The notes beneath the pieces are model-generated. The model ran no database searches, had not been told where the DNA came from, and was given only the letters and a program-made list of their open reading frames with translations. Positions 24,632 through 33,531 of a stretch of DNA of 48,834 nucleotides are shown one piece after another. Source of the stretch: Bacillaceae bacterium (GTDB lineage: Bacteria > Bacillota > Bacilli > JACDOE01); assembly GCA_017656255.1 (NCBI GenBank), contig JACDOE010000015.1, positions 1-48,834 on the forward strand, written 5' to 3'. A program made the translations under genes and the position numbers. How positions within the stretch are numbered: position 1 is the stretch's first letter; each line of letters opens with the position of its first letter.

Positions 24632-24846
24632 CCTATCATCCTACGTAATTGACCATACAAGGATTGTAATTGAGCACCGGTATTATATTCAGTCAACTTT
24701 TTGATTTGAAACATCGCTTCATACTCATACTGCGTTTTCGAATCAATTGTAAAATACGGCTTGTCAGCAAACCATTTTTATTATCTTGCTATGGCTACCG
24801 ACAGCATCTTTCACCCGTATAAGCTGATCCCATTTTAAAACATCGC
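24628..24846 (-). pseudogene. truncated and frameshifted gene remnant next to the palindrome
   Basis: Coding-like sequence on the minus strand begins right at the edge of palindrome copy 2 (GDVLKWDQLIRVKDAVGSHS...) and, after a one-base loss in an A-run near 24775, continues as WFADKPYFTIDSKTQYEYEAMF... to a TAA at 24628. Joined it would give about 74 residues, with the N-terminus missing. I do not recognise the family. The rest of 24632-24996 holds only the repeat and the yhbH terminator. Confidence 0.45.
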
Positions 24847-24847
24847 C

Positions 24848-24883
24848 CTGTTACAAACATACTCGTGGGTATGTTTGTAACAG
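24848..24883. repeat. palindromic repeat, copy 2
   Basis: Arms CTGTTACAAACATAC and GTATGTTTGTAACAG (15 bp, perfect) around TCGTGG. The inner 12 bp equal the arms of copy 1 at 21289-21322. Confidence 0.75.
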
Positions 24884-24943
24884 ATCTTCACTCAAATGAC
24901 CGTAATCGTAATGAAAAAATAACGTATGTCTCCTAACATAAAC

Positions 24944-24980
24944 CCAAAAAACCACCCTCACGCACTGCTGAGGGTGGTTC
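24944..24980 (-). terminator. terminator of the prkA-yhbH unit
   Basis: On the minus strand the arms ACCACCCTCA and TGAGGGTGGT enclose an 8-base loop and are followed by TTTTTTGGG. This is a strong terminator just after yhbH. Confidence 0.85.
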
Positions 24981-24996
24981 TCCACTTAACTTCCCA

Positions 24997-26148
24997 TCAA
25001 CCCGCCTTCTCCTCCCGCTTCCCAAAAAACGTCCTGAGCGCCTTATAAACCTCCCCCTTCTCGCGAATAATGCTGTAAATAAACTTCGGATCCTTGAGGT
25101 GCCGATAGGCCGACATCAACGTCGAATGCCGGTTATACTGGTTCACTTCCCCGTACCCGAACATATTGGACATCTTCATCAGCTCTTTCACCAGACGCAC
25201 ACAGCGTTCATTATCGGACGTCAGGTTATCCCCATCGGAAAAATGGAACGGGTAAATGTTATAGCGCGAAGGCGGATAACGATCCTTGATGATCTCCAGC
25301 GCCTTGCGGTAGGCGGACGAACAGATGGTCCCGCCGCTCTCTCCTTTGGAGAAAAACTGCTCTTCCGTCACTTCTTTCGCCTCCGTGTGGTGCGCGATAA
25401 ACACGATCTCCACCGTCTCATAGCGGGTGCGGAGAAAACGGGTCATCCAGAAGAAGAAACTGCGGGCGATATATTTCTCAAACACTCCCATCGAACCACT
25501 GGTATCCATCATCGCCAGCACAACCGCATTGGAGTGGGGAATGATCACATCCTCCCACGTCTTGAACCGCAGGTCATCATCGGTGATCACCAGATCCTCA
25601 TTGCCCTCAATCCGGTTGCGCCGCATCGCCTCCAGAATCGTCCGTTTCTTGTCGATGTTTCCCATCAACCCTTTTTTACGGACATCATTAAACCGGATAT
25701 CCTCAACCACCACATTTTCCGGTTCCTTCGACTTCAGGTTCGGCAGCTCCAGCTCTGAAAACAGCATCTCTTCCAGGTCATCCACGGAAATCTCCGCTTC
25801 ATAGTAATCCTCGCCCGGCTGGTCGCCGGCGCCCTGTCCCTGGCCGGGGCCCTGTGCCGGCTGTTTTTCACGTCCGATCACATCTCCCACTTTCGATTCG
25901 CCGTCTCCCTGTCCCCCGTGCTGTCCCTTGTTGAAGTTGTAGCGGAAACGGTACTCATCCAGTGAGCGAATCGGGATCTTCACCACGTCTTTCCCGTTGG
26001 ACATAATGATATTTTCTTCACTGATCAGATCCGACAGGTTCTTGCGGATCGCTTCCTTCACTTTCTCCTGATGGCGCAGTTGATCCTGATAACCTTTGCG
26101 GTGGAGGGACCAGTCTTCCTTCGAGACAACAAACGAATGATCCGTCAA
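24997..26148 (-). CDS. yhbH: sporulation protein YhbH (VWA-domain)
   Basis: A 383-residue protein closely matching B. subtilis YhbH along its length, including SLHRKG near the start, the [16 protein letters not shown] linker, and a VWA-like domain with the MIDAS motif [10 protein letters not shown]. subtilis yhbH is expressed in the mother cell and is linked to PrkA; the molecular role is unclear. I start it at the TTG at 26148 because GGAGGGG lies nine bases upstream; the longer frame from 26169 would contain that site. It follows prkA by 39 bases, the conserved order. Confidence 0.92.
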   Translation of the reverse strand: MTDHSFVVSKEDWSLHRKGYQDQLRHQEKVKEAIRKNLSDLISEENIIMSNGKDVVKIPIRSLDEYRFRYNFNKGQHGGQGDGESKVGDVIGREKQPAQGPGQGQGAGDQPGEDYYEAEISVDDLEEMLFSELELPNLKSKEPENVVVEDIRFNDVRKKGLMGNIDKKRTILEAMRRNRIEGNEDLVITDDDLRFKTWEDVIIPHSNAVVLAMMDTSGSMGVFEKYIARSFFFWMTRFLRTRYETVEIVFIAHHTEAKEVTEEQFFSKGESGGTICSSAYRKALEIIKDRYPPSRYNIYPFHFSDGDNLTSDNERCVRLVKELMKMSNMFGYGEVNQYNRHSTLMSAYRHLKDPKFIYSIIREKGEVYKALRTFFGKREEKAG

Positions 26149-26187
26149 CTGAATTCCCCTCCTTTTCAATCGGCCCGAAAAAGGACC

Positions 26188-28086
26188 TTAGCGATTCAAC
26201 AGACTTCCCACATAACGAAGCAGCTCATTCGCACAGACAGGGCAATACTGATGCTCATCAATCAGGCGTTTGGTCACCTCATTAATCTTCTTCAACTGGT
26301 TCTCATCAGGCGTCTTGGTCGACGTCGTAATCTTCACAATATCCTTCAGATCGGCAAACAACTTCTTCTCAATCGCTTCACGCAGCCGCTCATGGCTGTT
26401 GTAATCAAATTTCTTCCCTTTGCGGGCGTAGGCTGAAATGCGGATCAGAATTTCTTCACGGAACGCTTTCTTCGCATTCTCCGAGATGCCGATCTGTTCT
26501 TCAATCGAACGCATCAGGCGTTCATCCGGATTCATCTCTTCCCCGGTGATCGGATCGCGGATTTTGTTGCGGTTGCAATAAGCCTCCACATTATCCAGAT
26601 AGTTATCCAGCAGCGTCTTGGCCGACTCTTCATACGAATACACAAACGCACGCTGCACTTCTTTTTTGGCCAGTTCATCATATTCCTTGCGGGCGATGGA
26701 AATAAAGTTGAGATAGCGCTCCCGTTCTTCTGCCGTGATCGACGGATGCTGATCCAGCCCTTCCTTGAGGGCGCGAAGCACATCCAGCGCATTGATACAT
26801 TCCGTATCGCGGCGGATCAGGGCGCTCGAGATCCGGTTGATCACATAACGCGGGTCGATTCCGGTCATGCCTTCATCCGTAAACTCGTTGCGCATCTCTT
26901 CCAGGTCATTCTGCTGGAACCCTTCCACTTCTTCGCCGTCGTACATTCTCATTTTCTTCAACAGATCCATTCCCTGCTTCTTGGATTCCTTCAGGCGGGT
27001 CAAAATGGAGAAAATCGCAGCAGCTTTCAAGGCGTGGGGTGCAATGTGAACGTGGCCAAGATCGCTCTGTTTCACCAGTTTCTCATAAATCTTCTCTTCG
27101 TCCGTCACCTTCAGATTATACGGAATCGGCATTACGATGATACGCGATTGCAACGCCTCATTCTTTTTGTTGCTGATAAAGGCGCGGTACTCTGCTTCAT
27201 TCGTATGAGCAATAATCAGTTCATCTGCTGAAATCAAAGCAAAGCGACCGGCTTTAAAATTACCTTCCTGCGTGAGCGAAAGCAGATTCCACAGAAACTT
27301 CTCATCACATTTCAAAATTTCCTGGAACTCCATAAGACCACGGTTGGCCTTATTCAGTTCCCCGTCAAAACGGTAAGCGCGCGGATCAGATTCGGAACCG
27401 TACTCCGTGATCGTGGAGAAATCAATGCTACCCGTCAGATCAGCGATATCCTGGGATTTGGGGTCCGATGGACTGAACGTTCCAATTCCCACCCGGTCCG
27501 GCTCAGAAAACAAAACGCGCTCGACCAGCACGTCTTCGACCCGGCCCCCGTATTCATTTTCCAGCCTCATTTTACAGGACGGGCACAGGTCGCCCTCTAT
27601 TTTCACGCCCAGCCTTTCTTCCACTTCAGGCCTCAATTCGTGTGGAACGAGATGGAGCGGTTCTTCATGCATGGGACATCCCTTGATGCCGTACAGGGCG
27701 CCTTCATCGGTGCGGGAGTATTGTTCCAGTCCCTTTTTCAACATAGTGACAATCGTCGATTTACCGCCACTGACCGGTCCCATCAACAACAGAATGCGTT
27801 TGCGGACATCCAGTCGCATTGCAGCCGAATGGAAATACTCTTCCACCAGTTTTTCGATGGCCCGGTCCAGACCGAATAACTCTCGACTGAAAAACTTGTA
27901 TTCTTTCGATCCATCATCCTTTTCTTCCACGCCGGCATGCCTGATCATATTGTAAATACGGGAGTGAGCCGTCTGGGCGACACGGGGTTGTTTTTCTACA
28001 ATATCCAGATATTCAGCAAATGTTCCTTCCCAGGCTAGATTTGCTTCACGGGTTCGGTGTTCCTGGATCCGCCTCAAAATGTCCAT
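26188..28086 (-). CDS. prkA: PrkA AAA+ protein (serine kinase/protease-like)
   Basis: A 632-residue AAA+ protein, the usual PrkA length. The Walker A is GPVSGGKST, followed by a Cys-rich insert with CPxC (DLCPSCKMRL) and a C-terminal PrkA domain. It was first described as a serine kinase and later reported to have protease-like activity, and it affects sporulation. The ATG at 28086 gives MDILRRIQEH, matching known PrkA starts, with GGAGAGGTGG upstream; the longer frame is not used. Its promoter must lie in 28087-28356, where I could not identify a convincing sporulation sigma site. Confidence 0.93.
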   Translation of the reverse strand: MDILRRIQEHRTREANLAWEGTFAEYLDIVEKQPRVAQTAHSRIYNMIRHAGVEEKDDGSKEYKFFSRELFGLDRAIEKLVEEYFHSAAMRLDVRKRILLLMGPVSGGKSTIVTMLKKGLEQYSRTDEGALYGIKGCPMHEEPLHLVPHELRPEVEERLGVKIEGDLCPSCKMRLENEYGGRVEDVLVERVLFSEPDRVGIGTFSPSDPKSQDIADLTGSIDFSTITEYGSESDPRAYRFDGELNKANRGLMEFQEILKCDEKFLWNLLSLTQEGNFKAGRFALISADELIIAHTNEAEYRAFISNKKNEALQSRIIVMPIPYNLKVTDEEKIYEKLVKQSDLGHVHIAPHALKAAAIFSILTRLKESKKQGMDLLKKMRMYDGEEVEGFQQNDLEEMRNEFTDEGMTGIDPRYVINRISSALIRRDTECINALDVLRALKEGLDQHPSITAEERERYLNFISIARKEYDELAKKEVQRAFVYSYEESAKTLLDNYLDNVEAYCNRNKIRDPITGEEMNPDERLMRSIEEQIGISENAKKAFREEILIRISAYARKGKKFDYNSHERLREAIEKKLFADLKDIVKITTSTKTPDENQLKKINEVTKRLIDEHQYCPVCANELLRYVGSLLNR

Positions 28087-28356
28087 GAATGCCACCTCTC
28101 CTTTTGTTTCTACCCATAAAACCTTACAAATGTCTCGCCATCCCTTTTTAAAACTATATTCACCATGTACAGCAGGCATGATAAAAAAACCGCTTCGAAA
28201 ACGAATGTTTGTAAGTTACCTGCTGATGTGAGGGTGTACCACATTATATGCGGGATGCGGGGACATGTTGACGACAGATACCTGATTTTCTGTATTTAAT
28301 TTCAGATTCGTGTGTTATTATGAGAACACAATCCACCCGCGAAAGGAGAGGAACCC

Positions 28357-29721
28357 ATGGAGGAAATCGTCGATCTGTTAAAAGAGGTTCTGGATGAACA
28401 GCGTGTCACGCAGAACCCGACACAACTGGAACACCACAGCCGGGACGAATCCTACCACACACCCCATCTACCTGATGTGGTCGTCTTTCCCCGTAATAAA
28501 CAGGAAGTCCGTGACATTCTGTCCCTGGCTTATAAATATGAAGTACCGGTTATTCCCTTCGGCATGGGATCGAGCCTGGAGGGACACGTCATCCCCTACC
28601 GGGGCGGTATTTCCGTTGATTTCTCCCTGATGAATCAAATCCTTGAAGTCTTGCCCGATGACTTTCTGGTCCGGGTACAACCCGGTGTAACGCGAACCCA
28701 GTTAAATAAAGAATTGAAAAAACACGGCCTGTTTTTCTCCGTCGATCCCGGTGCAGATGCGACACTGGGGGGCATGGCCGCCACCAATGCCAGCGGGACC
28801 ACATCCGTCCGATATGGTGTAATGCGGGACCAGGTGCGGGATCTGGAAGTGGTGCTGGCCGACGGACGCCTCATTCGGACCGGTACCCGCGCTGCCAAAT
28901 CCTCTTCCGGCTACCACCTGACCGGCCTGTTTGTCGGATCGGAAGGCACGCTGGGACTGTTTACGGAATTAACCCTTCGCGTTTACGGCATTCCGGAAGC
29001 GACGATGGCAGCCCGGGCCACGTTCCCCTCTGTTAAACAGGCTGTGGAGGCGGTCATCTCGATTCTGTCCGCCGGAATTGCCATCGCCCGCATCGAACTG
29101 ATCGATGCGCCATCCATCCAGAAAATGAATGAATACAAGCAATTGAATTACCCCGTCGCTCCCACCCTTTTTCTCGAATTGCACGGCAACGAACAGGGGT
29201 TGAAACAGGACGTCGATTTTATGCGGGAGCTGGTCGAGGCCGCCGATTGCCGCGATTTCCAATTTGAGAAAGAAAACAAGGCGCGGCAGGAACTGTGGGA
29301 GGCCCGCCACCACCTGGCCTATGCCTTTATCCACGGTTCCCCAGGAAAAAAGATGATGACCACCGATGTCTGTGTGCCCATCTCGGAACTGGCTGCATCC
29401 GTGGAAAATGCCCGCCGCTGGATTGATGAAACCCATCTGGAAGGGGCCATCGTCGGACATGTGGGTGACGGCAATTTTCACACCCTGCTGATGATCGATC
29501 CGAAAAATGCAGATGATATCAAACAGGCGGAAACGATTAATGAAAAAATCGTGCTGGACGCCCTCCAACGCGGGGGCACCTGTACCGGTGAACACGGTGT
29601 GGGCATCGGCAAGATGAAATACCAGCAGCAGGAACACGGGGAAGCATTCCTGTTGATGAAGCAATTGAAGAACACGCTCGATCCGAAAGGCATCCTGAAT
29701 CCGGGCAAAATCTTTCCCTGA
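28357..29721 (+). CDS. FAD-linked oxidase, GlcD/D-lactate dehydrogenase type
   Basis: A 454-residue flavoenzyme of the VAO fold. The N-terminal FAD-binding part includes PFGMGSSLEGH and GADATLGGMAATNASGT, and the C-terminal part GHVGDGNFH and CTGEHGVGIGKM. It oxidises a D-2-hydroxyacid such as glycolate or D-lactate to the keto acid. There is no GlcE/GlcF partner beside it, so it may act as a single-subunit dehydrogenase. The ATG at 28357 follows AAAGGAGAGG. A candidate promoter is TTGACG (28268) with TGTATT 17 bases later. It may share a transcript with the downstream rluA-type gene (37 bases). Confidence 0.88.
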   Translation: MEEIVDLLKEVLDEQRVTQNPTQLEHHSRDESYHTPHLPDVVVFPRNKQEVRDILSLAYKYEVPVIPFGMGSSLEGHVIPYRGGISVDFSLMNQILEVLPDDFLVRVQPGVTRTQLNKELKKHGLFFSVDPGADATLGGMAATNASGTTSVRYGVMRDQVRDLEVVLADGRLIRTGTRAAKSSSGYHLTGLFVGSEGTLGLFTELTLRVYGIPEATMAARATFPSVKQAVEAVISILSAGIAIARIELIDAPSIQKMNEYKQLNYPVAPTLFLELHGNEQGLKQDVDFMRELVEAADCRDFQFEKENKARQELWEARHHLAYAFIHGSPGKKMMTTDVCVPISELAASVENARRWIDETHLEGAIVGHVGDGNFHTLLMIDPKNADDIKQAETINEKIVLDALQRGGTCTGEHGVGIGKMKYQQQEHGEAFLLMKQLKNTLDPKGILNPGKIFP

Positions 29722-29758
29722 CACTTAACCGTTGTACAAGAAAGGAACCGATCCAAAT

Positions 29759-30694
29759 ATGAAACCATCCTTCCATAAACACGGCCAATGGCTGGAATAT
29801 GAGATCTCAGAATCCGAACACGGTCAAAAAGTTCAATCTGTTTTAAAGGAGAAGATGCAGATTTCAGGCAGGATGATTCAGCGGCTGACACGCCGAAAGG
29901 GGATTCAGTTAAACCGACGCAAAACCCATTTGAACGCACCGGTGAAAACAGGAGACAGGCTCCGGGCCGCCGTTTTTCCGAAAGAAGAATACGGCGTTGA
30001 GCCGGAACCGATTCCGCTGGATATTTTATGGGAAGATGATTTTACTCTCGTCCTGAACAAACCGGCCGGTATCGCCGTGCATCCCACCCGCCCCGAGCAG
30101 ACAGGAACACTGGCAGCCGGCGTGGCCAATCATTTTCAGTCCATCGGTTTGCGTTCCCGGGTCCGCTTCGTCCACCGCCTGGACCTCAATACGTCGGGTA
30201 CCATCCTGGTGGCGAAAGACGCTTTCTCCCATGGCGTTCTGGACCGGGAGCTCAGGGAAAACCGGATTAAGCGTCTGTACACAGCCGTCGTTCACGGGAA
30301 ACTGGAGCCGACGACCGGAACCATTGACCGCCCGATTGCCCGTGACCCCGATCACCCTTCACGCCGAACCGTATCAGTATCCGGTGAACCTGCGGTCACC
30401 CATTACCAAGTGCTTGAACAGAAGGATCCGTGGAGCCTCGTGCATCTCAAGCTGGACACCGGTCGCACCCATCAGATCCGGGTCCATATGAGCCATATCG
30501 GCCATCCGCTTCTTGGAGACCCGCTTTACGGCGGCAAAAAAGAGGGGATCGACCGGCAGGCCCTGCATGCACATCGCCTGGCCTATCGGCATCCCCTCAC
30601 AGGTGAACAAATTATCGTGGAAGCCCCGTATCCGCCTGATTTCAAGCCGTTTTTACCGGATACGGCGCGGCATCAACCTTCGGAACCTCAGTAA
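29759..30694 (+). CDS. RluA-family pseudouridine synthase
   Basis: A 311-residue enzyme that converts uridine to pseudouridine in RNA. The catalytic Asp is in VHRLDLNTSGTIL, and the RTHQIRVHMSHIGHPLLGDPLYGG block is also typical. An S4-like N-terminal region (about 20-90) precedes the catalytic domain. Whether the target is rRNA or tRNA cannot be read. The ATG at 29759 follows AAAGGA. An upstream TTG at 29732 has no ribosome site. Confidence 0.88.
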   Translation: MKPSFHKHGQWLEYEISESEHGQKVQSVLKEKMQISGRMIQRLTRRKGIQLNRRKTHLNAPVKTGDRLRAAVFPKEEYGVEPEPIPLDILWEDDFTLVLNKPAGIAVHPTRPEQTGTLAAGVANHFQSIGLRSRVRFVHRLDLNTSGTILVAKDAFSHGVLDRELRENRIKRLYTAVVHGKLEPTTGTIDRPIARDPDHPSRRTVSVSGEPAVTHYQVLEQKDPWSLVHLKLDTGRTHQIRVHMSHIGHPLLGDPLYGGKKEGIDRQALHAHRLAYRHPLTGEQIIVEAPYPPDFKPFLPDTARHQPSEPQ

Positions 30695-30700
30695 TCACGT

Positions 30701-31006
30701 TTACGAATCATGGGTACTGTGCACCACTTCATAAATCTCAATCTTAGAACCGGTGGCCGTTGAGCCGCTGGTTCTTCTTTCTTCATGGGCTCTCCGGAAG
30801 GCTTCACTTTCCGTCCACGCCTTGAACGCCTCCCGGCTTTCCCAGCGAGTGTAGACGATTTGCTTGTTTTCCTCCGGAGAATTGAGGAACTGGAACTCCA
30901 GGCATCCGGGAACCTTTTTCATATTTTCGGCACTGCTGGCAAACAGTTCGATCATTTTATCTTTTCCTTCCTGCGGTACTTCAAGTACATTCATCACCAC
31001 ATACAT
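30701..31006 (-). CDS. heme-degrading monooxygenase, IsdG/HmoA-like
   Basis: A 101-residue ABM-fold protein. Asn6, Trp64 and His74 match the Asn-Trp-His triad of IsdG-type enzymes in spacing, so heme binding and oxidative ring opening to release iron are likely. The ATG at 31006 has GAGGAGG eight bases upstream. It converges on the rluA-type gene with a 6-base gap. If the heme role is wrong, another ABM-domain monooxygenase is the alternative. Confidence 0.75.
   Translation of the reverse strand: MYVVMNVLEVPQEGKDKMIELFASSAENMKKVPGCLEFQFLNSPEENKQIVYTRWESREAFKAWTESEAFRRAHEERRTSGSTATGSKIEIYEVVHSTHDS
30746..30780 (+). terminator. terminator of the rluA-type gene inside the heme monooxygenase gene
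   Basis: AGAACC...GGC and GCC...GGTTCT pair (with two mismatches) and are followed by TCTTTCTT on the plus strand. The hairpin lies within the 3' coding end of the convergent gene. Confidence 0.45.
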
Positions 31007-31211
31007 GGGAACATCCTCCTCATCATCATTTTCCAATATGTACGACTCACCAGAGTGGAATTGGAATTATATTTTACCACGCCGCCACACTCTCATACAA
31101 AAATGAAGGCGCTCAATTCACAAAATTTCCTTTTATACAGGTTGTTCTCCGCCGGCATTTTTGGATATAATAAAAATCGGAAAGCTTCTGTATAAAAAGG
31201 GGAGAAGAAAC

Positions 31212-31313
31212 ATGCTACTCATCAAAACCTTGACCGTTATTTTCGTATTTGCCGCATTCCTGTGGGCTATTTTGACTGCCGGATACAATGAGGACAAAAC
31301 CTGGAATCTATAA
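31212..31313 (+). CDS. 33-residue single-span membrane protein
   Basis: An ATG at 31212, preceded by GGGGAGAAG, opens a 33-codon frame with one hydrophobic helix (about 7-24, VIFVFAAFLWAILTAG) and a polar tail ending DKTWNL. A strong terminator follows within 20 bases, so it is a self-contained transcription unit, which argues that it is real. Function unknown. It could be a regulatory micropeptide acting on a membrane complex. Confidence 0.6.
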   Translation: MLLIKTLTVIFVFAAFLWAILTAGYNEDKTWNL

Positions 31314-31328
31314 TCGCTTCAAAATGGC

Positions 31329-31371
31329 CGGGCCGTCTTCCGTATTTTTACGGAAGCGGCCTTTTTTCATG
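31329..31371 (+). terminator. intrinsic terminator
   Basis: GGCCG-T-CTTCCGT pairs with ACGGAAG-CGGCC (one bulged T) and is followed by TTTTTT. It ends the transcript of the 33-residue gene. Confidence 0.85.
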
Positions 31372-31451
31372 AGTGCAGCGGGATTTTTTTCTTCATATGT
31401 CCGCCGGGTTTGGACATCCTAAAAACAAACCATGTATCAGGAGGTACCAAC

Positions 31452-31880
31452 ATGTATCCTGTGGAGTCCAACATCGAAGGGAAACAGGCCCGCTATGGCG
31501 ATATTCGAAAGAAACTGGAAGAGGAAGGTTTTGTACTGGGGGAAAACTGGGACTACCAGGCCGGCTTTCTCGACGGCGTTCTGAAACAGGAATATGACAA
31601 TACCCTTTACCTGCGGATTCCGGTGGAAGTCGTTGAAGGCGAACTGGATTCCGATGATGCCCTGCTGAGGGCGGGAACACCGTTTTTGCTAAAGCACCGG
31701 GTCAACACCGGCTATAGCCAGGGGCATACGGAAAACCCGACCTATGATCCGCTCCAGGCCGGGTATCTCGTCAATCAGTTTCAGGAACCCCTCGACAGAG
31801 ATGAGGAGCTTGATAATGTCGACTACTGGGCGGAACAGGCCCGCCACCGCCTTTCCAGAATTGAATACCTGTTTGAATAG
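31452..31880 (+). CDS. YugN-like family protein
   Basis: A 142-residue cytosolic protein that resembles the YugN-like family of Bacillaceae, for which no biochemical function is known. Visible features are the MYPVESNIEG start, GENWDYQAGFLDG, LRIPVEVVEGELDS and an acidic C-terminus. There is no membrane segment. The ATG at 31452 has AGGAGG seven to eight bases upstream; the longer frame from 31410 lacks this. It converges on the HAD gene with 9 bases between stops. Confidence 0.75.
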   Translation: MYPVESNIEGKQARYGDIRKKLEEEGFVLGENWDYQAGFLDGVLKQEYDNTLYLRIPVEVVEGELDSDDALLRAGTPFLLKHRVNTGYSQGHTENPTYDPLQAGYLVNQFQEPLDRDEELDNVDYWAEQARHRLSRIEYLFE

Positions 31881-31889
31881 ACCGGGATG

Positions 31890-32627
31890 TTAAGCGAAAA
31901 TATGCTTGCGTTCCTTCAGGTCCCGGTAGAGATCTTCCAATGAACCCGTGGCGTCAACCGGATAGATCGGCTTGCCGCGGTCAATGGCAAAGTCGGTGAC
32001 CCAGAATGTTTTCATGCCGATTTCTTTGGCGATCATATCTTCCTGCATATCGTTTCCGATCATAATACAGTCTTCCGGCCGGGCCTCGATCCGTGCGCAG
32101 ATTTCTTCAAAATACGCGATGCTCGGCTTGCAAAAATGGCATGTTTCATATACGGTCACTTCTTTAAATGGCATATCACCCAGACCTGCCCAGCGTAAAC
32201 GTTCATGAATCGCCGCTTCAGGAAACAGGGGATTGGTTGCGATCACCAGCTCGTAACCCTGTTCCATAGCTTCCTCGGCAATCTGTCGTGCCAGCGGCGT
32301 CGTATCAACATACGAAGCCAGTTTGGGAAACTCTTCCGCATAAAAACGGTCGAACACCGGCCACACTTTCTCTTTTTCCAGTCCGGTGGCGCTGACAAAA
32401 TAGTCCACAAATACCTCCTGGTTGGTCTTGTGAGGGTCCGTGCTGCGAATCATTGCCTCCGTTCCTTTCCAGATCACGGCCTGCATCTGTTCCGGAGGCA
32501 GGATGTCTTTCGCATATTCCCCCACTTTTTTCATATATTGCTTGATGAACCGGTCGGTATCCACTGGCAGTAATGTGCCGTCCAGGTCAAACAGAAGCGT
32601 TCTCTTTTCATTATCCACGTTTATCAC
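31890..32627 (-). CDS. HAD-superfamily hydrolase
   Basis: A 245-residue phosphatase-like enzyme. Motif I is LLFDLDGTLLP (nucleophile and acid-base Asp), motif II the VIATNP block, motif III the Lys in HFCKPS, and motif IV GNDMQED. The helical cap lies between motifs I and II. The substrate is probably a small phosphorylated metabolite. The GTG start at 32627 directly abuts the stop of the MTAP-like gene, so the pair is coupled and may act on the same nucleoside or sugar phosphate. Confidence 0.85.
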   Translation of the reverse strand: MINVDNEKRTLLFDLDGTLLPVDTDRFIKQYMKKVGEYAKDILPPEQMQAVIWKGTEAMIRSTDPHKTNQEVFVDYFVSATGLEKEKVWPVFDRFYAEEFPKLASYVDTTPLARQIAEEAMEQGYELVIATNPLFPEAAIHERLRWAGLGDMPFKEVTVYETCHFCKPSIAYFEEICARIEARPEDCIMIGNDMQEDMIAKEIGMKTFWVTDFAIDRGKPIYPVDATGSLEDLYRDLKERKHIFA

Positions 32628-33503
32628 CTATTCCTCATGATCCTTGAGCAGTGTATTCTTGCGCAGGTCCAGGCAGTTGCACGAGTTCTGTCCGGCATCA
32701 ATCCCCGCCAGGGCATCCAGCAGAATATGCCCGATGCGATGGGCTTCCCCATAGAAAATATCTTTTAAGTCCTTGTGTTCCCAGTCTTTGATAATGCCTT
32801 CCGCATAGTTGACCACCATGTACACCCCGGCATAGCAAGCCCCGATTTCCCTGGCCAGATACACCTCCGGGCATATGCTCTGCCCCACGATATCGCCATG
32901 CCAGGAGCGAAACATCTGCACTTCAGCCGGGCTTTCAAAATGACGGCCGTCCGTGTTGACATAGATTCCTCTTTTAAATACATAACGTCCGAGGGGTTCC
33001 ACCCGTTCCTTAGCCGCACGATAAAGCGCATCAGCCTGCTGCGGGCAGATCGATTCCCGCATGGTCAGTAAATACGGGCCGCCCAGCCCGACGTCCTTTC
33101 GCATCGAGTTATCGATATAATCATTGGGAATCACCAGATCCCGGAGTTCCAGCAGGTGGTTGATGCTTCCCACACCGCCTTCAGCAAAAATCTTCTTCAC
33201 CCCGGCCTGCTGAAAGACCCAGAATACCTGCTGGCTGGCCGTCCCCCGCGTCACCACGTTAGGACGCCATCCATGCATCTTGCAGGTTAAAAACTGCTTA
33301 TCTCCGGCCTGTACCAGTTTAAACGCAGGACTTTCCCCAAACGGGGTGGCAAAAATGAGATTTCGTCTGAGCACTTTGACATCATCGCGCTCCAGATCTT
33401 CCGGAAACCGGATGGAAAACGTACTGGAACCGCCGATGATCGCATAATCCACTTTCGGTATCTGGTCTGCGGGCAACACATCCTGTTTCGCTTCATTCAT
33501 CAT
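32628..33503 (-). CDS. methylthioadenosine/purine nucleoside phosphorylase-like protein
   Basis: A 291-residue member of the MTAP/PNP family. The blocks TPFGESP, CKMHGWRPNVV, EGGVGSIN and YVNTDGRHFESPAEVQM occupy the places of the MTAP phosphate-, ribose- and base-binding motifs but differ in detail (RHG is replaced by MHG), so the substrate may be unusual. The ATG at 33503 follows GGGAGAGG. It is followed without a gap by the HAD phosphatase gene, which suggests sequential action on a ribose-1-phosphate product. Confidence 0.7.
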   Translation of the reverse strand: MMNEAKQDVLPADQIPKVDYAIIGGSSTFSIRFPEDLERDDVKVLRRNLIFATPFGESPAFKLVQAGDKQFLTCKMHGWRPNVVTRGTASQQVFWVFQQAGVKKIFAEGGVGSINHLLELRDLVIPNDYIDNSMRKDVGLGGPYLLTMRESICPQQADALYRAAKERVEPLGRYVFKRGIYVNTDGRHFESPAEVQMFRSWHGDIVGQSICPEVYLAREIGACYAGVYMVVNYAEGIIKDWEHKDLKDIFYGEAHRIGHILLDALAGIDAGQNSCNCLDLRKNTLLKDHEE

Positions 33504-33531
33504 CGATCCAACCTCTCCCTTTCTAATCCTG

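Noticed and set aside
25099-25804. Open frames of 219 and 125 codons opposite yhbH
   Set aside because: They run antisense to a clearly conserved gene, are rich in His/Arg or Ser, and have no ribosome sites.
26746-27955. Frames of 161 and 182 codons opposite prkA
   Set aside because: Shadow frames of a highly conserved protein.
28121-28217. Inverted repeat TTACAAA/TTTGTAA upstream of prkA as a third copy of the islet palindrome
   Set aside because: Only about seven bases agree and the arms are about 80 bases apart, so chance is likely in AT-rich DNA.
28087-28356. Sigma-E promoter for prkA
   Set aside because: A CATATAAT box resembles the sigma-E -10, but no matching -35 at correct spacing was found.
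28969-29939. Long frames (251 and 153 codons) antisense to the GlcD-like and RluA-type genes
   Set aside because: Mirror frames of GC-richer coding DNA; no family motifs or starts.
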